A DNA stretch of 25,475 nt from [Eubacterium] yurii subsp. margaretiae ATCC 43715 (GTDB taxonomy: Bacteria > Bacillota > Clostridia > Peptostreptococcales > Filifactoraceae), in NCBI GenBank assembly GCA_000146855.1, contig GL405246.1, forward strand, positions 301,642 to 327,116, given 5' to 3'. Shown here one piece after another: positions 8,072 to 16,591 of the stretch. Both the position numbers and the translations under genes were made by a program. Each line of letters opens with the position of its first letter. Position 1 is the first letter of the stretch. Under the pieces are notes generated by a model that saw only the letters and a program-made list of their open reading frames with translations, made no database searches and was not told where the DNA came from.

Positions 8072-8584
8072 ATGGAAGGTCAAAAACTGGAAGTGCTAAG
8101 CATAGTGGTACAAAATAACTACGGTGTACTTGCAAGAATATCAAGCCTATTTGGAAGAAGGGGCTACAATATTGACACTCTTACAGTATCAAATACGGAT
8201 GATCCTGATATATCAAGGATAACACTGACTGTACAAGGTTTTGAAAATGAGATAAATCAAATTATACTACAGACATCAAAGCTTGAAGAAGTTATCAAGG
8301 TAGATGTATTGGAGCAAAATAAGTCTGTAATGAGAGAAATAGTGCTTGCCAAGATAAAGACTAATGCTGATAATAGGAGTAAGATGGTAGAGGTAGCAAC
8401 AATATATAAGGGCTCTATCATAGATCTTTCACCTACGAGTATGATAGTGGAAGTGACAGGTAAGCCTACAAAAATAAATGCCTTTATCAAGGTATTGGAA
8501 GATTTTGAAATATTGGAAATCTGTCGTACAGGTATAACAGCCATGTCGAGAGACAGCGACGAAATGATAATACGCAAGAAATAA
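8072..8584 (+). CDS. ilvN: Acetolactate synthase, small (regulatory) subunit
   Basis: Regulatory subunit of acetohydroxyacid synthase. Its N-terminal ACT domain (about residues 5-78) starts LEVLSIVVQNNYGVLARISS and continues with FGRRGYNIDTLTV, the usual valine-binding module. The C-terminal half (about 85-160) is the second ACT-like domain of the long small-subunit type. At 170 residues it is complete. Start ATG 8072 follows AGGAGG with normal spacing. It binds IlvB and confers valine feedback inhibition in characterised relatives. It is followed by ilvC after 94 bp. Confidence 0.95.
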   Translation: MEGQKLEVLSIVVQNNYGVLARISSLFGRRGYNIDTLTVSNTDDPDISRITLTVQGFENEINQIILQTSKLEEVIKVDVLEQNKSVMREIVLAKIKTNADNRSKMVEVATIYKGSIIDLSPTSMIVEVTGKPTKINAFIKVLEDFEILEICRTGITAMSRDSDEMIIRKK

Positions 8585-8678
8585 TATCATTAATTCATAA
8601 GATTTGATATGGATTTCTTGCATTGGGTATCTACTAAAGATAATAACTGAATTTAAAAAAATGAAAAGGATGATTAAA

Positions 8679-9674
8679 ATGATTAAAAAATACTATGACA
8701 AAGATTGTAATTTGGACTTGTTGAAAGATAAGACAGTAGCTATAATAGGATACGGCAGCCAAGGTCATGCTCACGCTCTAAATTTGAAAGAAAGCGGAGT
8801 AAAGGTAGTAGTAGGTCTTAAAGAAGGAAGTAAGTCTGTAGAAGCTGCAAAATCTCAAGGTCTTACTGTTATGAACGTGCCTGACGCTGCAAAGGCTGCA
8901 GACATAGTTATGATGCTTGTGCCTGATGAAATATCGGCAGACATCTATAATGAACAGGTAGCTCCTCATATGAAGAAGGGCAATGTGCTTATGTATGCCC
9001 ACGGTTTCAACATCCATTACAACCTTGTAATACCAAGTGAAGACATAGATGTAATAATGGTAGCTCCAAAGGGACCGGGACATACTGTAAGAAGCCAATA
9101 TCAAATCGGACAAGGGGTACCTTCGCTTATCGCCGTATACCAAGACAAATCAGGAAAGGCAAAAGACTATGCACTTGCTTATGCTTCAGGTATAGGTGCA
9201 GGAAGAGCAGGTATACTTGAAACAACATTTAGACAAGAAACAGAAACTGACTTGTTCGGAGAACAGGCTGTACTTTGCGGTGGAGTAACAGAGCTTATGA
9301 AAGCCGGATTTGAAACTCTTGTTGAAGCGGGATATGAGCCAGAAATGGCATACTTTGAGTGCATACATGAGATGAAACTCATCGTTGATTTGATAGTTGA
9401 AGGTGGCTTCCCTAAGATGAGAAACTCAATATCAAATACTGCTGAATACGGAGACTATATTGCAGGTAAGAAAGTAATAGGCGACCAAACGAGAAAGGCT
9501 ATGAAAGAAATATTGTCAGACATACAAGATGGTACATTTGCAAGCAACTTTATGACTGAATTCTCATCAGGAAGAAAGACAAGATTCCTTTCAACAAGAA
9601 GAAAAGAAGCTGAACATCAATCAGAAGAAGTAGGTAAGGAACTTCGTTCAATGATGACTTGGTTGAAAAAATAA
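8679..9674 (+). CDS. ilvC: Ketol-acid reductoisomerase (class I)
   Basis: Converts acetolactate or acetohydroxybutyrate to the dihydroxyacids using NAD(P)H and Mg. The Rossmann motif [17 protein letters not shown] lies near residues 23-39. [10 protein letters not shown] and the knotted C-terminal domain with [10 protein letters not shown] and the metal-binding Glu/Asp region follow. At 332 residues it is the short class I form. Three ATGs (8661, 8670, 8679) are in frame. I chose 8679 because AAGGA at 8665-8669 is nine bases upstream and the protein then starts MIKKYYDKD, as relatives do. The gene is followed by a terminator. The next pathway enzyme, IlvD, is not in this window. Confidence 0.97.
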   Translation: MIKKYYDKDCNLDLLKDKTVAIIGYGSQGHAHALNLKESGVKVVVGLKEGSKSVEAAKSQGLTVMNVPDAAKAADIVMMLVPDEISADIYNEQVAPHMKKGNVLMYAHGFNIHYNLVIPSEDIDVIMVAPKGPGHTVRSQYQIGQGVPSLIAVYQDKSGKAKDYALAYASGIGAGRAGILETTFRQETETDLFGEQAVLCGGVTELMKAGFETLVEAGYEPEMAYFECIHEMKLIVDLIVEGGFPKMRNSISNTAEYGDYIAGKKVIGDQTRKAMKEILSDIQDGTFASNFMTEFSSGRKTRFLSTRRKEAEHQSEEVGKELRSMMTWLKK

Positions 9675-9684
9675 GACATTATTC

Positions 9685-9719
9685 AAAGGCAATCCCGTGT
9701 TTTTAGCGGGCTTGTCTTT
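9685..9719 (+). terminator. Terminator after ilvC
   Basis: AAAGGCAATCCCG and CGGGCTTGTCTTT pair along their full length with G:U wobbles, closing a GTGTTTTTAG-type loop. The following tract is TTTAATTTT, a modest U-run. It marks the end of the leu-ilv operon. Confidence 0.75.
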
Positions 9720-9920
9720 AATTTTATAATATTAAATATTTCAAATTCAATAATTGCAAGCTTTTACTATTGTCGCTTGCACTAAGATTTATTTGAACTA
9801 TGTAAAATATTTCTTTTTTAGATACTTATACTATTATCTGATTAATCTATAGATAAAAATTCTTAAAAAATTTAATCAAAATAGCATAATATCAATGGGA
9901 CTTTGGATATTTTACAAAAA

Positions 9921-9966
9921 AATTATCCATTATTCTATTCGATTTTGCTATTAAATATAATATATT
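9921..9966 (+). repeat. 46-bp upstream element, copy 2 (before the aminotransferase)
   Basis: This is the partner of 7897-7942 (38 of 46 identical, core GATTTTGCTAT). It contains TATAAT at 9956-9961. It lies about 70-115 bp upstream of the aminotransferase start. The rest of 9720-10034 has no gene that I can support. Confidence 0.6.
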
Positions 9967-10034
9967 CTATTATAAAAATTCAAGGGATGTTTTAATATTT
10001 TAAAATAAGTATATTGCTGAAAAAAGAGGATGTT

Positions 10035-11179
10035 ATGAAAAACTTTATATCAAAAAATATCAGAATATAAAAGACAATGCATTTTCTACAAATGAAGAAA
10101 TAAAATATGAGGATGTCATAGATTTTTCCATAGGTGACATAGACTTTACTACAGATATTGAGATTATAAAGGGAGCCTTTGAAGATGCAAAAAAAGGCTA
10201 TACTCACTATACAGAATCAACAGGCTTGATAGAGCTTAGACAAGAGATATGCAAGTATCAAAAGGAAGAATACGGTCTGGACATCAAAAATGATGAAGTT
10301 TTTGTCAGCACTTCCGCCTGTCATGCCATGTATCTTGCCATGAGTTGCATAATAGATGAGGGGGATGAGGTCATAATACCTACTCCGCATTTTTCAGTCT
10401 ATGACTTTTGTATAGAATCCAAGGGCGGTAAGATAGTATATCTGCCGACTTATGAAGAAGAAGATTTCGCCATAGATGTAAAAAGATTAGAAGCCTTGAT
10501 AACACCAAAGACAAAGGCGCTTATAATAAATACGCCAAACAATCCTACAGGTACCTGCCTTAGTCTTGAAAATCTCCAAGATATAGCAAAGATAGCAAAA
10601 AAACATGATATAATGGTTGTAGCAGATGATATATATACTCTTCTTAGTTTTCAAAATCCTTTTATACCTATAGCCTCTGTCGAAGGTATGAAGGACAGGG
10701 TAATAACAATCAGAAGTTTTTCCAAAGACTTTGCAATGACAGGTTGGAGGATAGGATATATAATAGCTCCCAAAGAATATATAAGGGTATTAAAAGCAAT
10801 CAATGACAATATAATTTATTCCCCTCCATCAGTATCTCAAAGGGCTGCAATCCATGCACTTAAAAACAGAAAGAAGGTACAGAAGTTTATAAAAGAAGAG
10901 TTTGAAAGTAGACTCAATTTGGCTTATGAAAAAATATCACAAATACCTAAACTTAAGGTCTTGCCCGTAAAAGGAACTTTCTATATGCTTGTAAATATCA
11001 AGGCAACGGGTATGAATAGTGAAGAATTCTGTAAGGAAGTAAAAGAACAATGTCACATACTTATGATACCCGGGACAGCTTTCAGCGAATATGGGGAAGG
11101 TTATGTAAGACTTGCTATGACGCTTTCTAAAGATAGGATAGAAGAGGCGTTTAATAGAATAAAAAAATGGCTAGACTGA
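10035..11179 (+). CDS. Class I/II PLP aminotransferase, frameshifted near its start
   Basis: PLP-dependent aminotransferase of fold type I, probably acting on branched-chain, aromatic or aspartate-type substrates; the substrate cannot be fixed from sequence. Visible motifs are NNPTG, ADDIY, the PLP-lysine motif SFSKDFAMTGWRIGY (about residue 231) and a C-terminal VRLAM with the carboxylate-binding Arg. ATG 10035 has AGAGG five bases upstream but reads MKNFISKNIRI and then stops. The rest of the protein, starting KKYQNIKDNAFSTNEE, is in the -1 frame, with no AUG, GUG or UUG before residue about 64 (TTG 10226). The switch falls on A AAA AAT (10052-10058). Either one A has been lost from an A run, or a slippery site restores the frame. 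A full product would be about 381 residues, the family norm. The position after ilvC suggests, but does not prove, a role in branched-chain transamination. Confidence 0.85.
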
Positions 11180-11200
11180 TATAATACTGAAAAAGACAAT

Positions 11201-11232
11201 AAAAAAGATGTTGCAGATGCAACATCTTTTTT
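11201..11232. terminator. Bidirectional terminator between aminotransferase and tRNA operon
   Basis: A perfect 15-bp stem, AAAAAAGATGTTGCA with TGCAACATCTTTTTT, has a two-base loop. It is flanked by A-run and T-run, so it works for the + strand aminotransferase and the converging minus-strand tRNA transcript. Confidence 0.92.
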
Positions 11233-11235
11233 AAC

Positions 11236-11311
11236 TGGTGGACCCAATAGGGCTCGAACCTATGACCCCCTGCTTGTAAGGCAGATGCTCTCCCAGCTGA
11301 GCTATGGATCC
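11236..11311 (-). tRNA. tRNA-Val (TAC)
   Basis: The reverse complement folds as a cloverleaf. The acceptor arm GGATCCA pairs with TGGGTCC. The D arm is AGCTCAGCTGGGAGAGC, the anticodon loop CTTACAA (anticodon TAC) and the T arm GGTTCGAGCC. CCA is encoded. It is the last gene of a three-tRNA minus-strand operon. Confidence 0.95.
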
Positions 11312-11318
11312 AAAAAAA

Positions 11319-11393
11319 TGGTGACTCCTAGGGGAATCGAACCCCTGTTACCGCCGTGAAAGGGCGGTGTCTTAACCGCTTGACCAAGGAGCC
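11319..11393 (-). tRNA. tRNA-Glu (TTC)
   Basis: On the reverse strand the acceptor GGCTCCT pairs with AGGAGTC. The anticodon stem is ACCGCC/GGCGGT, with loop CTTTCAC giving anticodon TTC. The T arm is GGTTCGATTCC and CCA is encoded. It is the middle gene of the operon, seven bases from tRNA-Val. Confidence 0.95.
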
Positions 11394-11413
11394 ATGCTAA
11401 TATTTGCTTTCGA

Positions 11414-11490
11414 TGGTGACCCATCCGGGATTCGAACCCGGGACACCTTGATTAAAAGTCAAGTGCTCTGCCTGCTGAGCTAATGAGTCC
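11414..11490 (-). tRNA. tRNA-Lys (TTT)
   Basis: On the reverse strand the acceptor GGACTCA pairs with TGGGTC(A). The D arm is AGCTCAGCAGGCAGAGC. The anticodon stem-loop is CTTGACTTTTAATCAAG with anticodon TTT. The T arm is GGTTCGAATCC and CCA is encoded. It is the first gene of the operon. Confidence 0.95.
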
Positions 11491-11520
11491 TATAATTGTG
11501 ACATTCACAATCGCTTGTAT

Positions 11521-11549
11521 ATAATATCATTTTTTTTTCAGCGTGTCAA
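11521..11549 (-). promoter_or_regulatory. Promoter of the tRNA Lys-Glu-Val operon
   Basis: On the minus strand TTGACA (complement of 11544-11549) and TATTAT (complement of 11521-11526) are 17 bp apart. Just downstream, ATTGTGA-CAT-TCACAAT (11495-11511) forms a hairpin at the 5' end of the precursor transcript, before tRNA-Lys. Confidence 0.85.
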
Positions 11550-11628
11550 TATCTTTTGTAAAAAAAATTTTACCTATTTTTAAAACTGAAAATTCTTGTA
11601 TTTAATCAGTTTTTTTACAAAAAAATAA

Positions 11629-11657
11629 TTGAAAATTAAAGCTTAAGATGATAAAAT
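11629..11657 (+). promoter_or_regulatory. Promoter of the formyltetrahydrofolate cyclo-ligase gene
   Basis: TTGAAA (11629-11634) and TAAAAT (11652-11657) are 17 bp apart, 50 bp before the start codon. The promoter is divergent from the tRNA promoter. Confidence 0.7.
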
Positions 11658-11706
11658 AAACTTGTTCTTAAAAGTAAGAGAAAAAATTGAAAAGGGAAGA
11701 TCTACC

Positions 11707-12267
11707 ATGGATAAAAAGACTCTTAGAAAAAAGATACTAACTGAAAGAGATAAGAATTCGCAAGAAGAAATTATACTAAAATCATCTATTATTTTTGATA
11801 AGATAACAAAGACTGAAATATTTGAAAAGGCAAAAAATATAATGACCTTTGTAAGTTTTGGTAGCGAAGTGGACACGAGCAAATTTATTTCACTATGTCT
11901 TTCCCTTGGTAAAAATGTATCCATACCTTATATAAAAGATGTAAAAAATTCAGTCATGGTTGCGTCTAGACTATATGATATGAAAGACTTAGTCAAGGGA
12001 TATATGGATATACCGGAACTACCTTTGGAAAAAATAGATGAAATAGATAAAAGAGATATAGATATAATAATTACTCCTTGCGTATGCTTTGACGTCAATA
12101 GATATAGAGTGGGATATGGCAAGGGGTTTTATGATAGGTTTTTCATCGGATACAATGCAGTAAAAATCGGAGTATGCTTTGATGAATGCATAGTGGAAAG
12201 TATAGATATAGACCAATATGACGTTGCAGCGGATATGGTGGTTACAGACAAGAGAATATTCATTTGA
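11707..12267 (+). CDS. 5-formyltetrahydrofolate cyclo-ligase
   Basis: ATP-dependent conversion of 5-formyl-THF to 5,10-methenyl-THF in the cytosolic one-carbon pool. The N-terminus MDKKTLRKKILTERDK matches the family's K.lR..l...R pattern. The C-terminal signature NRYRVGYGKGFYDRF corresponds to the conserved R.G.GkGyYDR loop that binds ATP. At 186 residues it is full length. ATG 11707 is chosen because AAAAGGGAAGA precedes it; an upstream in-frame start at 11662 has no ribosome binding site. In E. coli the homologue (ygfA) lies downstream of 6S RNA. No 6S RNA could be recognised here. The next gene follows after 20 bp, so the two form an operon. Confidence 0.93.
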   Translation: MDKKTLRKKILTERDKNSQEEIILKSSIIFDKITKTEIFEKAKNIMTFVSFGSEVDTSKFISLCLSLGKNVSIPYIKDVKNSVMVASRLYDMKDLVKGYMDIPELPLEKIDEIDKRDIDIIITPCVCFDVNRYRVGYGKGFYDRFFIGYNAVKIGVCFDECIVESIDIDQYDVAADMVVTDKRIFI

Positions 12268-12287
12268 AATAATCTTAGGAGTGTATT

Positions 12288-13394
12288 ATGGGCTTAGAAT
12301 GTAGGGAAGTGAATATTTTAAAAAAAGAAGATATGGACGATTTTCTCAATGTTACTGACAGCCTATATGACAAAAATTATAATGTCTTTGACAAGGAGGA
12401 GATAAAATCTCTTATTGAAGGCATGCACACATTCAGTCTTTGCAACTACGTTTGGGCTTTTTGTATTTACAAAGACTCTAAGCCTGTAGGTAGGTTTGCC
12501 CTGACATCATACTTTGGTGCAATACTTTCTTTAGACAGGATAGTATACATTGGCTTTGTAGAATGTATAGATGATGAAGAAACCTTTAAGTTCCTGCTGA
12601 CTAAGGCTAGTGAGTTTGCTGTAGAGCATTATTTTAAAAGAATAATAGGTCCTGTGGACATATCGTTTTGGGTAAGGTATAGACTCAAGGTCAATAATTT
12701 TGCTGACATACCTTATACAGGGGAGCCATACAATCTTCCTTATTATTATGGCCACTTTTTAAAAAGTGGTTATGAGGTGATTGAGACCTATACAACTACA
12801 TTTTACAAGAGTTTTGAAAAAGGCTATACTAACAAAAAGTTGGAAAAGAGATATAGAGACTTTATAAATAAGGGTTATGTAATAAGGAAGTTCAACGAGA
12901 AGAATTTTAATATGGGAATAAGGGAGATTTATCACTTAATTACTAAGTTATATAAGAACTTTCCCATTTATAAGGAGATTGCAGAAGAAGATTTTTGTGA
13001 GTATTTTGGAAAATTAAGGACTGTATTGAATTTTGACATGGTTAAAATGGCATATTATAATGATGAGCCGGTAGGATTTTTTATAGCGATTCCAAATTAC
13101 AATAACTTAACTTATCATATTGATAATTTTTTGAATATTTTAAAAATACTGTATAGAAAAAAGTTCACTAAAGAATATGTCTTCCTTTACATGGGTGTTG
13201 AAGAAGAACACAGAGGACTTGGCTCTGCAATAGTCTACAATGTAGTTAAAGAGTTGGAAGGTAAAGGGATAACCTCTATAGGTTCTCTTGTTCATGCCAA
13301 CAAAGCAAGTAAGTGTTATGACAATAGATATATTTATAAAAGGAATAAGTATGTGTTGTTAAGTAAGAATATAGATAATATTTTATATTTCTGA
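12288..13394 (+). CDS. GNAT-like N-acyltransferase of unknown substrate
   Basis: A 368-residue cytoplasmic protein without signal peptide or membrane segments. The C-terminal part holds a GNAT motif A, VEEEHRGLGSAIVYNVV (about residues 303-319), where R..G.G should bind the acyl-CoA pyrophosphate. The N-terminal half (about 1-180) looks like a second, degenerate GNAT fold containing GRFALTSYFGA and a GPVDIS.W segment. This arrangement resembles the YghO-type family of uncharacterised proteins. Start ATG 12288 follows AGGAG. It is co-transcribed with the cyclo-ligase gene 20 bp upstream, but that says little about its substrate. No terminator was found after it. Confidence 0.7.
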   Translation: MGLECREVNILKKEDMDDFLNVTDSLYDKNYNVFDKEEIKSLIEGMHTFSLCNYVWAFCIYKDSKPVGRFALTSYFGAILSLDRIVYIGFVECIDDEETFKFLLTKASEFAVEHYFKRIIGPVDISFWVRYRLKVNNFADIPYTGEPYNLPYYYGHFLKSGYEVIETYTTTFYKSFEKGYTNKKLEKRYRDFINKGYVIRKFNEKNFNMGIREIYHLITKLYKNFPIYKEIAEEDFCEYFGKLRTVLNFDMVKMAYYNDEPVGFFIAIPNYNNLTYHIDNFLNILKILYRKKFTKEYVFLYMGVEEEHRGLGSAIVYNVVKELEGKGITSIGSLVHANKASKCYDNRYIYKRNKYVLLSKNIDNILYF

Positions 13395-13422
13395 TTTTTT
13401 AAATTGATATTTTTTTATACTA

Positions 13423-13455
13423 TTTATCAAATTGATAAAATTATCATTATGATAA
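13423..13455 (+). promoter_or_regulatory. Pair of palindromes, candidate enhancer (UAS) for the sigma-54 promoter
   Basis: TTTATCAA-A-TTGATAAA (13423-13439) and TTATCAT-T-ATGATAA (13441-13455) are two perfect palindromes. They share the half-site TTATCA and are centred 17 bp apart. They lie about 110-130 bp upstream of the -24/-12 element, a typical distance for enhancer-binding activators. Single half-sites flank them (AATTGATAT at 13402, AATTGATG at 13463). The AT-rich background raises the chance rate. No terminator or gene is seen in 13395-13780. Confidence 0.55.
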
Positions 13456-13552
13456 ATAATTAAATTGATGTTTTTGTATGTTAAAATTTATTTATTCTCC
13501 TAATGCTTTGAAATAGCTAACTTTTTAAATTTTTTAAAAAATTCCTTTACAT

Positions 13553-13570
13553 TTGGCACAAAAATTGCTA
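13553..13570 (+). promoter_or_regulatory. Sigma-54 (-24/-12) promoter of ygeX
   Basis: TTGGCACAAAAATTGCTA matches the sigma-54 consensus (TGGCAC-N5-TTGCW) at all invariant positions. GG (13555-13556) and GC (13567-13568) are separated by the required 10 bases. Transcription would start near 13580, leaving a leader of about 200 nt. A hairpin, ACAGTAT/ATACTGT (13581-13605), lies right at the transcript start. An activator with an AAA+ domain is required; none is in the window. Confidence 0.82.
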
Positions 13571-13780
13571 ATATTAAAGTACAGTATGTTTTTATAAAAT
13601 ACTGTTTTAAGTTAATGCTGATTTTAGCTAAAATATACATAAAATTCAATATTTCTTCAAATAAATCTAAGAAAATTATCAATTTGCAAAATTTTATGAT
13701 ATAGTTTTAGAATTAGTGTTGTCTTTAGGTAGAAATATTTTGAGTATTTTTACAGATAAAAAAAGAAATTAGGAGAATTA

Positions 13781-14989
13781 ATGATGGAAAAGGTAAGATG
13801 GATTATCAGTAATGATTCGAGAACTGCCGGAAAAAAAGCTGATGTTGAAACTTTTAATGAAAAAGAAATTTCAAAGGCGAGAGATTTTCATAAAAAGTTT
13901 GATATCTATGAACCAACTCCTCTTGCAAGACTTTCTGAATTGTCAAAACAATTGGGAATCAAGGAGTTTTTGGTAAAGGATGAATCAAAAAGATTTGGAC
14001 TTAACGCTTTTAAAGTTTTGGGTGGCTCTTATGCCATAGGAAATTTCTTGGCTGAAAGATTGGGCAAAGACATAAGTGAAGTAGATTTCAATATGCTTAA
14101 ATCTGAAGAAACTAAGAAGAAATTGGGAGATATAACTTTTTACACTGCTACAGACGGTAACCACGGAAGAGGAGTAGCATGGGCTGCAAATCAACTTGGA
14201 CAAAAATCTGTAGTATATATGCCTAAGGGCTCATCTGAATACAGATTAAATAAGATAAAGGCTGAAGGCGCTGATGCCAGCATCACTGATATGAACTATG
14301 ATGAAGCGGTTAGATTGGCTGACAAAAACGCTAAGGCTACAGGTGGAGAAGTAATACAAGATACTGCTTGGGAAGGCTATATAAAAGTACCTACTTGGAT
14401 AATGCAAGGATACGGAACACTTATGCTTGAAGCTGTAGAACAAATGAAAGAATATGGAATAGATGCACCTACGCACGTATTCCTACAAGCAGGTGTTGGT
14501 GCTATGGCAGGAGCTGTACAAGGCATGATAGCTTCTATGTTCCCTCAAAACAGACCGATAACTACTATAGTTGAGCCAGAAGTTGCTAACTGTATATTCC
14601 GTTCAGCAGAAAACCACGAGTTGACAAATGTAACAGGAGATATGTTTACAATAATGGCAGGTCTTGCATGCGGAGAGCCAAACCCTATAGGTTGGGATAT
14701 CATGAAAGATTACTCTGATGCATTCATATCTTGCCCTGAATATGTAGCTGCTGACGGTATGAGAGTGCTTGGTAATCCTTTGGGTAATGACCCTAAGGTA
14801 ATATCAGGAGAGTCTGGTGCGGTTACAGCTGGTATAGTTTATGAACTTCTTACTGATGACAGTCTTAAAGAACTTAAGGAAAAATTGAAACTTGATGAAA
14901 ATTCAAAAGTTTTAGTTATCTCTACAGAAGGAGATACTGATCCAGACAGCTATAGAAGTATAGTATGGAACGGGGCATTTCACAAATAA
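13781..14989 (+). CDS. ygeX: 2,3-diaminopropionate ammonia-lyase
   Basis: PLP enzyme (fold type II, tryptophan-synthase-beta family) that cleaves 2,3-diaminopropionate to pyruvate and two ammonia. The N-terminal KDESKRFGLNAFKVLGG contains the Schiff-base lysine (K78). TDGNHGRGVAWAA is the typical phosphate/carboxylate loop. QDTAWEGY and GVGAMAGAVQG form the PLP phosphate-binding region. CGEPNPIGWDI and STEGDTDPDSYR lie toward the C-terminus. These match E. coli YgeX closely from memory. Length is 402 residues. ATG 13781 is followed at once by ATG 13784; AGGAG (13771-13775) suits either. It is the first gene after the sigma-54 promoter, so it heads the catabolic cluster. Confidence 0.95.
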   Translation: MMEKVRWIISNDSRTAGKKADVETFNEKEISKARDFHKKFDIYEPTPLARLSELSKQLGIKEFLVKDESKRFGLNAFKVLGGSYAIGNFLAERLGKDISEVDFNMLKSEETKKKLGDITFYTATDGNHGRGVAWAANQLGQKSVVYMPKGSSEYRLNKIKAEGADASITDMNYDEAVRLADKNAKATGGEVIQDTAWEGYIKVPTWIMQGYGTLMLEAVEQMKEYGIDAPTHVFLQAGVGAMAGAVQGMIASMFPQNRPITTIVEPEVANCIFRSAENHELTNVTGDMFTIMAGLACGEPNPIGWDIMKDYSDAFISCPEYVAADGMRVLGNPLGNDPKVISGESGAVTAGIVYELLTDDSLKELKEKLKLDENSKVLVISTEGDTDPDSYRSIVWNGAFHK

Positions 14990-15001
14990 TCTGAGATATA
15001 A

Positions 15002-15030
15002 CAAGAATTTATCGTTTTGATAATTTCTTG
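15002..15030 (+). terminator. Stem-loop between ygeX and ygeY, possible partial terminator
   Basis: CAAGAATTTATC and GATAATTTCTTG pair at 11 of 12 positions around GTTTT. A T-run (TATATATTTTTTAG) starts only after about nine bases. It could reduce transcription into ygeY or stabilise the ygeX message. Confidence 0.45.
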
Positions 15031-15096
15031 ATGTATATATTTTTTAGTATTACTTTAGATATTTTAAGGTAATGAATAATTGAAAGGGAGAAAAAA

Positions 15097-16422
15097 ATGA
15101 GTATTGATTACAAGTTGATTCAAGAAAAAGCTGAAGGCTACAAAGCTGCAATGACAAAATTCTTAAGAGATGTTGTTAAGTTTCCTGGTGAAAGCTGCGG
15201 AGAAAAAGAACATGCTGAAAGAATTCTTGAAGAGATGAAAAAGTTGGAATTTGATGAAGCTTATATAGACAAGCAAGGTAATGTAATGGGCTTCATGGGA
15301 AAAGGCGACAAGATAATAGCTTTTGACGGACATATAGACACAGTTGGTATAGGAAACAGAGCTAACTGGACATTCGATCCATATGAAGGATTTGAAGATG
15401 ATTTGCACATAGGCGGTAGAGGAGTTTCTGACCAATTGGGTGGAGTTATATCTGCTGTTTACGGTGCAAGAATAATGAAAGAACTTAACCTTATCCCTGA
15501 CGGATACAAAGTAATGGTTGTTGGAACAGTTCAAGAGGAAGACTGTGACGGACTTTGCTGGGAATATATAATCAAGAAAAGTGGTATAAGACCTGAATTT
15601 GTTGTTTCTACAGAGCCAACTGACGGTGGTATCTACAGAGGACAAAGAGGACGTATGGAAATAAGAGTTGACGTACAAGGTGTATCTTGCCACGGTTCAG
15701 CTCCAGAACGTGGAGACAATGCTATATACAAGATGTCTGAAATAATCCAAAACATCAGGGATCTTAATGCAAACTCTGCTGACGAGTCTACTTCTATAAG
15801 AGGACTTGTAAAGATGCTTGATAAGAAATACAATCCTGAACACTATGAAGAAGCTAACTTCCTTGGAAGAGGAACAGTTACAGTTTCTCAAATATTCTAC
15901 ACTTCTCCAAGCCGTTGCGCAGTTGCAGACTCTTGCAGCATATCACTTGACAGAAGAATGACTGCCGGTGAAACATGGCAAAGTTGTATAAAAGAAATTG
16001 AAGACCTTCCTGCAGTACAAAAATACGGCGCTAAGGTTACAATGTACGAATATGATGTACCATCTTGGACAGGTGAAGTATATCCAATCGAATGCTACTT
16101 CCCAACTTGGGTAATTCCAAAAGATCACAATGTAACAAAATCTCTTGAAAAAGTATATCAAGGACTATACAACACTGAACTTAGAAAAGGTGATGTAGAT
16201 AATATAGAAATGAGACAAGCAAGACCGCTTACTGACAAATGGACATTCTCTACAAACGGTGTGTCTATAATGGGAAGAAACGGAATACCTTGTATAGGAT
16301 TTGGTCCTGGTGCTGAAGCTCAAGCTCATGCTCCAAACGAAATAACTTGGAAAAATGACTTGGTAACTTGTGCAGCTCTATATGCAGGAGTTCCTTACGA
16401 ATATTCACAAATAGCGAAATAA
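15097..16422 (+). CDS. ygeY: YgeY family M20 zinc hydrolase
   Basis: Peptidase M20/deacetylase-fold metal hydrolase of the YgeY (selenium-metabolism-associated) family. Metal ligands are visible as H79 and D81 in [10 protein letters not shown]112 in GVSDQLGG, and the general-base pair E147/E148 in [13 protein letters not shown] and a C-terminal His in AQAHAPNE complete the set. The inserted dimerisation domain (about residues 190-310) begins [15 protein letters not shown]. At 441 residues it is full length. Start ATG 15097 follows AAAGGGAG. The exact substrate is unsettled; a ureido- or acyl-diamino acid is plausible given YgeX next door. It lies 107 bp after ygeX and 169 bp before ygeW. Confidence 0.93.
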   Translation: MSIDYKLIQEKAEGYKAAMTKFLRDVVKFPGESCGEKEHAERILEEMKKLEFDEAYIDKQGNVMGFMGKGDKIIAFDGHIDTVGIGNRANWTFDPYEGFEDDLHIGGRGVSDQLGGVISAVYGARIMKELNLIPDGYKVMVVGTVQEEDCDGLCWEYIIKKSGIRPEFVVSTEPTDGGIYRGQRGRMEIRVDVQGVSCHGSAPERGDNAIYKMSEIIQNIRDLNANSADESTSIRGLVKMLDKKYNPEHYEEANFLGRGTVTVSQIFYTSPSRCAVADSCSISLDRRMTAGETWQSCIKEIEDLPAVQKYGAKVTMYEYDVPSWTGEVYPIECYFPTWVIPKDHNVTKSLEKVYQGLYNTELRKGDVDNIEMRQARPLTDKWTFSTNGVSIMGRNGIPCIGFGPGAEAQAHAPNEITWKNDLVTCAALYAGVPYEYSQIAK

Positions 16423-16458
16423 TTTCAAAAATTTTGTACTGAAAACAAAAAAATATTA

Positions 16459-16535
16459 ATCTCAAGGTTGAAGGTAGCTTTATATAATTAGATATAAAGA
16501 TAATTTTATCTAAGAGCTGCACTTCGACTTGGGAT
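16459..16535 (+). ncRNA. Structured RNA element between ygeY and ygeW
   Basis: A long imperfect stem pairs 16459-16479 (ATCTCAAGGTTGAAGG...AGCT) with 16515-16535 (AGCTGCACTTCGACTTGGGAT). Inside it is a second hairpin, TTAGATA (16488-16494) with TATCTAA (16507-16513). It is more GC-rich than its surroundings and has no U-run, so it is not an intrinsic terminator. It could be an mRNA processing or stability element, or a ligand-binding leader of ygeW. I do not recognise it as a known riboswitch class. Confidence 0.5.
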
Positions 16536-16591
16536 GAATAAATTACAAATTAAATTATAAAATAATAAATTAAATTCCGGAGGATTAAATA

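Noticed and set aside
15163..15693. 176-residue minus-strand ORF over ygeY
   Set aside because: Shadow frame rich in Ser/Phe/Tyr; the + strand YgeY has all catalytic residues.
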